Shown here: one piece after another, positions 56,801 through 64,000 of the stretch
Numbering within the stretch: position 1 is the first letter of the stretch
Layout of the letters: the number at the start of each line of letters is the position of its first letter
Assembly: GCA_018398805.1 (NCBI GenBank)
Contig: JAGFBZ010000701.1
Location: forward strand, 186,001 to 250,000
Length of the DNA stretch: 64,000 bases
Source of the DNA: Hirundichthys speculiger
Taxonomy: Eukaryota; Chordata; Actinopteri; Beloniformes; Exocoetidae
Direction: 5' to 3'
Translations under genes and position numbers: made by a program
The notes under the pieces: model-generated
Told to the model about the DNA's origin: nothing
Seen by the model: the letters and a program-made list of their open reading frames with translations, nothing else
The model's database searches: none

Positions 56801-58486
56801 CATTGACCGCAAATGATTGTTCACTCGAGTATTTAAATTTATGGCTACATTTGAGGTTACCTAATTTTGTCTGATTACTTTTAAGCCCTTGAAAGTTAAG
56901 ATACCTTGTTTTAAAATGGTAACTATCATATTTTGCGAAGCCAACATCATGAAAACCCTCTCGTATTCTCAATAATTGTGGGCCTGACTGCACATAAATA
57001 CAACGTGCAAAGCCTATGTGTGTGTTTGCTTGGTCCTGTGTGCAGGGACGACCCACCGGCTCCTGGCTAATTAAGAAGAGCACACTGGTTAACAGAAAGG
57101 CTTGTTGATCTGCATGTTAACATCCTGACTTGGACGCTAAAGACCCGTCTCTCTGCCCCCGTGTGCACCAACTCCAGGTAGACTCAATCTCTCACCATGA
57201 CCTCTACTGTCAATAGAGAGTCAACCCGACCAACAATGTGTCCGGATGTCTTTCTATCTTTTCAACATCTGCCCTCCTTTGTCTCGTCTCTCTGTGACCT
57301 CTGGTCTCACTCAGCTCCTGCTAATCACGGCTGTATAAGTTTACACGCGTCAGTCCGGCGTGGCGTGTGGTTTGAACCGCTGTACGTACGTGCGCTAACG
57401 GCACACAAAAGATGATTAGAGATTGATGAGATCGCACGTGCATTTGCGTGCGTTGACTCCTGTTTAAACAGGCTGGGGCGAAACCGCACGGAGGCCTCGA
57501 CACGCCCGTCGCAGTCAAGTCGCCGTCCTCCTAATGGAGGATTGGCAGTTCGATGTTGTTGAGGCAGCTCGGGCTCACAAATGATAGGTCACAGTGAAGG
57601 AATTGTGACAACCTGCAATTTCCAGTTATGCTACCGACTCAACTTTGAGTTACAGTCAATGACATGCGGCTCCAATGATTCTTGTTTTTCGACATAATAT
57701 GACTGAATTTCCTAAAGCCGAGGGGTTAAAAATTATGGTGTAGAGTGACAAGCAGAACATCAATTCTTAATATTTCTGACATTAACGATACTTTAAAATC
57801 GGTCTGCTAGTCGTCACGTTGTGGAAGAGGAGTTGCTGTTGGCAGTGCGCCCGGCAGACAGGCGATATTAGATACCCCCAGATTAAAATACTGTTGTATT
57901 GGTAGGTGTGATGTCAGGAAACCACGGACGGGAAATGAAATAACTTCATACTATCACTGAAAATAACAGCCTCCGGGAGAAAGGGGGTAATTATGGTTTG
58001 AAATTTATGTTCTTTGGCCGGACAATGACACAGTTCCCAAATGTTTTGACACTATTTCCTGTTTCCAATAGTTTGGAAAGTTATGAGGATACAATTCAAA
58101 ATGTCCCTTTTCAGCCATGTCTTTACAGGTCTGTTCATAGCAGATGGTTTTATTGGGGGGTGGATTCAGCCACTGCATTCCCCCAACACACACTCTTGTA
58201 GGGTGTCTTTTTTAAAATAGGGACTACCCAAGCAACCATGACGTACGAGGGGGTTTGAACTCTGTCACTCTAGACCTGTGCCTTTGTGCGCTAGCAGCTT
58301 CCTCCAGTTATTCCAGGTAGTAGACAGGACCGCTGCTCATGTGGCCGTCAGCTGGACTGCTGCACTGTCAGTAAAAAAGGACTGTCGTGGTTGGTTTGCA
58401 TCAGGCATAAATCAAATATATGCTCAAGGTTACATGTCAACACACACACGTTTACAGGTGTTCACCCTGTCACGTGCAGTAACGGT
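56801..58486. other. Low-repeat tract, no gene recognised
   Basis: No transposon text is seen. The part 57,280-57,560 has several CG and ACGTAC-type motifs and balanced composition. Open frames of 60-116 codons have no known domain. Confidence 0.4.
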
Positions 58487-58847
58487 GGATTCACACGTAC
58501 ATGCGTAGTCTGCTTCCGTCTCCGTGGACTTTGAACGGGACGTCGTCATCTGTTGCTGAAATGAATTGTGGGTTCAGTGCACCGCATCCCTCAAAAGTTG
58601 GGGGGGGATTTTCAACTTTTCCCGCTTCAATGTATGCGACAGCCAATCAGGTTGCGGCTCCGCAGCTGAAGACTAGCGCTACCCGATGAAATTGCATGCA
58701 AAGGCAGCACTAATTCAAAGTACACGGGTTATTTGTGTAATGAGCTGGAAGAAATTTGATTGGTTGCTTTTAGTATGACGAAGAAACGTCAACAACAACA
58801 CCCCCCACCCTCCACCCCGCGCATTACCGCAACGCCTGTGTGAATCC
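58487..58847. mobile_element. 361-bp MITE with GGATTCACAC ends
   Basis: The left end is GGATTCACACGTACATGCG, preceded by GGT. The right end, reversed, is GGATTCACACAGGCG. The flanking bases do not give a clear duplication. The right half matches the interrupted copy at 9,236-9,497. An open frame inside is not a gene. Confidence 0.65.
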
Positions 58848-59589
58848 AGCATTAATGTTGGATGACAACTTTCAAAATAAAATCTTACCATTTCTCAGTT
58901 TCTGCAACCTTTATTTTGGAGCTGCTACATATTTTGGACACATGGAAATACATATTTGATAATGCTTTTCTAGTACAACTGGCCTGTTACTACAGCAGTG
59001 TCTGACATACCTACAGTGCCACTAGCTGACAGCAATAAGGATCCGTGTTTATTAATTGTAAACAGAGACATGCCTGATGTACATTTTCCTCTTACAGAAG
59101 ACTTTTCAACCATTTTCTTAAACAAGCATGACTGTTTCATGGATTCTGAGGACAAGGATGTGAGTTCATTGGCCTCCATGTAGAGATTCACCAGTTGACT
59201 GGAAGTGGCCAATTTCTGTCCAACTGGTTTTGGCCAGTTAGTAGAGGTATTATATACACAGCCTTGGAAAGTTTTATTTATTTGTTTACTCTTCAATCTT
59301 GGTGATGCGGTACTGGAAAGCACGTCACTGAAGAAAGTTAGCAATTTATACAACCTGTTAGGTCTGAAAAAAGACGGACTCACCAGGAACAACAACCAAC
59401 ATGTTTGTGACAACAGTCTTAATCTCAAACGTAAAACAACATTACCCTGCTGAAGTTACGAAGCTAACAAAGGCCATGTTCACATAGTAGTCAATGTATA
59501 AATGCACTGGAGATTCCCTGATGATCAATATCATCTGATGAACATATACAGCAACTTGATTTTTTATCTCTACTTTTAATTTTGATATT
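58848..59589. other. Unrecognised tract next to a hAT end
   Basis: A 152-codon minus frame (58970-59428) and overlapping plus frames occur here. It may be the interior of the hAT element whose end is at 59,711, but I recognise no transposase motif. Confidence 0.35.
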
Positions 59590-59711
59590 AACTGAGTAGA
59601 ATATCACAATATATCGTGATACATCGATATCATGACAATATCGTATCGTGACCCAAGTATCATGATACATATCGTATTGCGAGGTCCTTGCCAATACTCA
59701 CCCCTATTCCT
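59590..59711 (-). mobile_element. hAT end fragment (reversed TAGGGGTGAGTATTGGCAAG)
   Basis: Reversed from 59,711: TAGGGGTGAGTATTGGCAAG, CAATACGATATGTATCATGA and TTGGGTCACGATACG. Short ATCGTGAT repeats near the end are typical of a fish hAT family. No partner end is found. Confidence 0.65.
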
Positions 59712-60428
59712 GTCCTATTAATTTGCAGTCCACGGTGAGCAACAAGCCCCCAATGTTTCCGGTTACTGGCTGCTTTATTCAGTCAACACTGAATAAATAT
59801 TAATATTACTTTATATTCACCTTGATCAAATCTGTCCAAACATCCTAATTTCAAGTGTTGCTGCAGAAACGAGTGCTGCCAGAGCTGAAAGGAGGACTAG
59901 CAGAACTCTGGCAGGACCTGCGGTCATTTATCGTACATACGTTGCAGTCAAAGAAAATAAAACCTACTGCCATCGACCCAGAAGTCACGGGATGACTGAC
60001 TGTAAGTCCCAGCATATTTCTGCTTGGAAACGTCCTGAAATGATCCGCCATGGCTCCTCGCTCCTTCAGCCAAGCTGCACTGGAGGAGCGGCAGAGCTGC
60101 TGGCAGACATCCACAGCATGACTTCCTGTTTCAAATGTCATTCTGGTGGCGACATCAGAAATTACAGCTGCCTGTAGCCGACGCTGGGTTAGCACTGCTG
60201 CTTAGCGACGCTTCATCCTCAGATGCTTCCAGACCGACCCACAGCCAGCCACAGCAGTATGTTGATACAATTAACACAACACACGGGCACTAAAAAATAC
60301 AGTGTCTTCAAAATATGAACGACTATACTGTTTTAATTCACAGCTCAGACGGTATGATGTGAATCTCTAAGTAGATAAAATGATGCAAACAGCCAGCTGT
60401 CAATCAAATGGCCAGATGCCATTTGATT
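59712..60428. other. Intergenic, no gene seen
   Basis: No repeat or gene that I can support. Confidence 0.4.

Positions 60429-60515
<87 letters not shown>
60429..60515. repeat. (GATA)22 microsatellite, LINE tail
   Basis: About 22 uninterrupted GATA units directly abut the 3' end of an antisense LINE, so on the LINE strand they form its (CTAT) tail. Confidence 0.95.
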
Positions 60516-61204
60516 GAACTTTATTGATCCCAAACTGGGAAATTGCAGTGTAGCAGCAGCAAGGCATAAAAAAACACAATATTAAATAGCAATATAAAAA
60601 AAATATAAAAAACAGAAAGTATTCCTATTTACAATATAATTATAAGACACATATGAAACACACAAGAGCAATATGACAAGTGAACATACAACAAATAGTG
60701 CAATGAGCTGCAAGGTGCAGTGAACTGAAGGTGCATTGAACTAAGGTGCAATATGTGTTATGAAACAGAAAAACATCACAACATGTGATGTGCTCCATAC
60801 CCGTCCACACGTCCTTCACGCTGTCCTGCTGCAATTTGGCCTCCAGCTTCTTCCTGTAGGTGTCCTTACATGTCCTCAGCACCTCTCTGTCTGTCTCCAG
60901 ACCTGAAAGTCCTCTTCTTCTTGTTCAGAAGTGCTTTCAGGTCAATCCAGGGCTTGTTGTCGGGGAAGCAGCGGACAGTCCGGGCTGGCATGATGGTGTC
61001 CTCACAGAATCTGATGTAGTCTGTGATGCAGTCAGTGATGTCATCAGTGTCCTCCCCATGAGGATCACAGAGAACATCGGAGTCAGTTGACTCAAAGCAG
61101 TTCTGAAGTGCATCAGCAGCCTCCTGTGTCCACCTCCTCACCGTCCTGGTGTGCACAGGCTGCCTTCTCACAAGAGGAACACACTTTGGAGTCAACCTAA
61201 CCAA
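60516..61204 (-). mobile_element. Rex1-like LINE, internally deleted, antisense
   Basis: The minus-strand element runs from a pre-RT coding segment (61,204) to a 3' end with antisense GAACTTTATTGATCCCAAAC and a GATA tail. The reverse transcriptase expected between the two is missing, with the junction near 60,780. Confidence 0.8.
60780..61204 (-). pseudogene. Rex1-like LINE ORF2 fragment before the RT domain
   Basis: An open minus frame reads KCVPLVRRQPVHTRTVRRWT, EAADALQNCFESTDSDVLCD, DITDCITDYIRFCEDTIMPA, RCFPDNKPWIDLKALLNKKK and, after a shift, CKDTYRKKLEAKLQQDSVKD with VWTGME. This is the linker between endonuclease and RT in Rex1/Babar-type LINEs (W-EA-ALQ-CFE-TDWDVL, NKPW, YRKKLE-KL). 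One frameshift lies near 60,880. The frame is otherwise well preserved. Confidence 0.85.
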
Positions 61205-61977
61205 TTGGGCAGCAGCCAGGGCAGGACTTTCACATCATAGCCCTTCTTCTTGGCCGTGATGCCCTTCCGAAAATTGGTTGCTAAACGGCCACTGTGGCCT
61301 TGGTGCCCTGTCCTCTCCCCTTCCTTCGGCTATCAACGATACAGCACAACGATACCACGAAGACGACATTAAAGGTAAGTGTTCAAAAAGCCATCTGTTT
61401 TCTGGATCAAATAGCTTGTCAAAGAGCCTGAGGACTTTAAAGATTGAACCCAGGACTATAAATCGTAATACATCGTAATACTGAGCTATGGTTGCTAAGA
61501 CAATCCAAGTAAATGGTCTCCTGCAATCAGCTGTTTTGTCGTAAACTAAAGCCTTCAAATAATCCCTTTCTCGCCAAATCAACTTCTCCGTCTCTCTTCA
61601 ATGTGTGCAGCGAAGCTTTGCCTGTAAGTCATTTCATCACCAAAATCAGGATGCCATTAATTCGAATTCAATTATAAAGAAACCATCTGTGACTAGATAA
61701 CACATCATAAACTCACGATTGACATATAAATTAACAACAACTTACAGGCAGGATGACGACGCTAAGATGGAGACATTCAGTGTTCTATACACGATATACT
61801 TCTCTGAGACTTCAGGTGCGCGAAAGTGAAACTTAAACTCTTTAACACGTATCATTACAGAAATACGCTCCGGGGTGGCTTAAGCATTTGAATAATCAGT
61901 AGGCTTTGAAAATGTGATAAGATTATTTAAAAATATTTAACATATTCACCCGAGGCTATATATACATATTCACAGCT
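61205..61977. other. Unrecognised, possibly part of a degraded element
   Basis: GCCACTGTGGCCTTGGTGCC near 61,287 resembles GGCCTTGTTGCCCTGGCA near 62,643 on the other side of a SINE fragment. A 115-codon minus frame (61235-61582) is not recognised. Confidence 0.3.
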
Positions 61978-62165
61978 AGAAGGTTCCTGGTTCGAACCTC
62001 GGCAGGGTTTTTTCTGTGTGGAGTTTCCATGTTCTCCCCGTGCTTGCGTGGGTTTCCTCCGGGTACTCCGGCTTCCTCCCACAGTCCAAAGACATGCATG
62101 TCAGGTTAACTGGTGGCTCTAAATTGCCCGTAGGAGTGAATGTGAGCATGTGGTGGCCCAAAAAA
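61978..62165 (+). mobile_element. SINE fragment, truncated at both ends
   Basis: B box GGTTCGAACC at 61,992-62,001, then TGTGGAGTTTCCATGTTCTC, GGGTTTCCTCCGGGTACTCC, CCAAAGACATGCATG and AAATTGCCCGTAGGAGTGAA. It is the same family as 1,860-2,176 and cleaner in the middle, but lacks the A box and 3' tail. Confidence 0.8.
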
Positions 62166-62969
62166 TGGACACCTACTTCAAAAGGTTATCATGCAATAGT
62201 TAATTGTTAGATTCTTCTTATTCTAGCCTAAGTTTATGTGGTACATTTAGGAAATAGCTTTTGCAAGCTATTAATATATTAACTAGTCGTGCCACTTTGA
62301 TTAATCATAAAACTGTTTTAAATGTTGTTTTCAAATTTTTCAGCCAGTGTGCAAAAAAAACAGCCAGGGAGCATAGAGAGGTGGAGGCCAACTGTTTTTT
62401 CCTTATGGGCCTAGGAAGACCCCAGTTCTCTATCCTCATCATCAGATGACGATTTAAATTACATTTATGGCTGTGTAATAACCTGATAAAAGTCAATGAC
62501 ATTGCCTATTTTGTTGTCTGTTTCCCTTTGATAAAAGTCCAAAAGTTGTGGTAGCCTATTAAAAATATCCAAGGCTCTGAATTCAAAAACTCTGATGTGC
62601 CGTTTTTTAGCATATCATATCATATTGTGTTTTTTTTTATTATGGCCTTGTTGCCCTGGCATTTGGCCTTTGTGCCCTCAAAAAAATGTCCCTTTGAAGT
62701 GGCCTTGTCCCTCAAATCATGAAATTCCAGGCCTGGCTGCAGCCATGAATTTTATTGCTTTATATAATCCTACCCGATGTGGTACACAAACATTGAACCA
62801 CTATACAGTTGTCATGGGTGTAAAATCAGATATAGAGGCCAAAACAATTTTTTGTACCTGACTGGAAATGGAGGATTTGCTCTGTTTTGGAGCCAACACC
62901 TAGTGGTCACTCAAGGAATTGCATGTTTTGTTTTTGTTTTGTTGTTTTTGAGATTTATTTGTCTCTCGT
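62166..62969. other. Intergenic; small repeat signature at 62,890
   Basis: GGAGCCAACACCTAGTGGTC is a phrase of a common fish repeat. No gene. Confidence 0.35.
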
Positions 62970-63110
62970 GGCCTTTATTTACAGTGGAGAGAGACAGGAA
63001 GGAGCGGCAGAGGGAAGACATACAACAAACGGTTGCAGGCTGGGACTGGAAGCTGCGACTGTAGCTTCTGTACTTGGACCAGCTGCTGAAACCACTGAGC
63101 TATCCATTTG
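62970..63110 (+). repeat. Degenerate tRNA-like fish repeat
   Basis: GGCCTTTATTTACAGTGGAG, AGAGACAGGAAGGAG, GACATACAACAAACGG and CCACTGAGCTATCC follow the order of a common teleost repeat that ends in a tRNA-like CTACC-ACTGAGCTA sequence. It is strongly mutated. Confidence 0.5.
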
Positions 63111-64000
63111 TTTACTGGGTTCTAATGCTGCTGACATTAGCAGTGTTTTCACAGCTGCAGGAGGAAGACGATGTGGAGGCTCCTCCAGGTAGCTAAAGCC
63201 CCCAAGCTGAGGGAAGAAGTTCATCATGAGGCTCGTCCAGCTGGGCTCGCAAACCTGCAGCGTCTTCAGCTTGCTTTGTCTCTTCAGTGTTGTCCCTGTT
63301 GCAGCTTTACTCTTATTTTTTGTTCCGCCTTTGGCTAGGCTGGTCGTCTCACAGTTCCTGTAATGAGACTAATTTCATCCTGCGTGCAGAGTTTGTTCTC
63401 AACCTCACATTTCCGTTAAGCCTTTCCATGCTACCGCTTCAGAACAGACTAAGGGGGAAAGTATTACCTTGTTTTATACAGCAAAAACAAAAATGCCAAA
63501 CTGGGTGGAAATATAAAGTATAGATCTCAAAAACATGTCAGAGCTACTGAGTGTCTGTAAAGACTTTTGCTTATATGGATTCTCTGGATTTGTGTGTATC
63601 TGATGTTTGCATATTGTTGCTGCGTATCAGTCTGTTTCTGAACCCTCTCTGGGTCTAATGGAAAAAAACAATGGCATTCCTCAAGCTTATCTTTCAGTTA
63701 GGGACGTTGTTCGGTTTCCAAAACTGTCTCCACAAACTAATGAGCACCCTATTCTGTCACACACAAAAAAAAAAAAAAAAAGTTCTGAGATGAGATTGTT
63801 TGAGAGCGCCGTTGGCTCCAGCATGTAACAGAAACTGTTGGTTTGAGACAACAGACGACTTGGCAAAAAACAGGTTGCGCATTCATCCGCTCCGCTCTTT
63901 CTTCTCTGTCTGTGTTGGATCCAGGTCCGGGAAACATGCACTGCGAGGCGCTCGAAAAGCTCCTTCTCTCTCCTAAGAGAGACTAAACGCCTCTTCACAT
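63111..64000. other. Intergenic to the right edge, no gene recognised
   Basis: An A run lies at 63,764-63,781. The 103-codon minus frame (63687-63998) includes the translated A run and is not supported. Confidence 0.4.

Noticed and set aside
58970..59428. 152-codon minus frame near a hAT end
   Set aside because: No transposase motif, and plus-strand frames of similar size overlap it.
60345..60533. Leu-Ser-Ile-Tyr repeat protein
   Set aside because: It is the GATA microsatellite read on the minus strand.
1..64000. CRISPR array, prokaryotic operons or phage
   Set aside because: No regularly spaced identical repeats with unique spacers, no ribosome-binding-site-led gene runs; introns, SINEs and vertebrate transposons show a fish nuclear genome.

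Overview
This window reads as teleost fish nuclear DNA, probably from a spiny-rayed (percomorph) species. The evidence is the repeat content: a Rex3 LINE end with a GATG-type tail, several Rex1/Babar-like and L2/Maui-like LINE fragments, Tc1 transposase relics, hAT elements with perfect 8-bp duplications, Harbinger elements with TAA duplications, fish SINE copies with an RNA polymerase III B box, and abundant TG, GATA and TA microsatellites. I found no host gene that can be named. Most long open frames are chance frames in non-coding DNA. Everything below was read by eye; no search was run.

Layout. 1-9.2 kb: intergenic DNA with a LINE tail, one SINE and two related TTAA-flanked MITEs. 9.2-15.5 kb: repeat tails, one widespread fish repeat and otherwise featureless DNA. 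15.55-17.34 kb: a Harbinger relic interrupted by a hAT element. 19.08-25.1 kb: an L2-type LINE on the minus strand, interrupted by a 4.4-kb TTAA-flanked DNA transposon carrying two convergent genes. 25.5-31.4 kb: a THAP-like scrap, two hAT elements of one family (one inside a Rex1-like LINE) and a Tc1 scrap. 31.4-45 kb: long low-repeat tracts with two Tc1 relics, a Rex3 insertion and a few hAT ends. 46-53.8 kb: dense small transposons and LINE relics, plus a possible host first exon at 52.8 kb and a 712-bp element with a strong hairpin. 53.8-64 kb: hAT ends, a Tc1 relic, a LINE pre-RT fragment with a GATA tail, and degenerate repeats.

The most interesting object is the 19,151-23,578 element. 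Its ends are 17-bp inverted repeats flanked by TTAA. The plus-strand gene is a broken, intron-containing transposase-like gene that keeps an N-terminal GGAFDRWR motif and a C-terminal part with a candidate catalytic glutamate (ADLESFQNH), but lacks the middle. The minus-strand gene is an apparently intact two-exon gene for a 178-aa protein made almost entirely of the P2X7 receptor C-terminal 'ballast' domain, with the cysteine clusters that bind zinc in P2X7. The two genes converge on overlapping poly(A) signals, and their 5' regions look like inverted copies of each other. This suggests a mobile element family that carries a free-standing P2X7-type ballast domain. The sequence supports the domain and the element boundaries; any role in transposition is inference.
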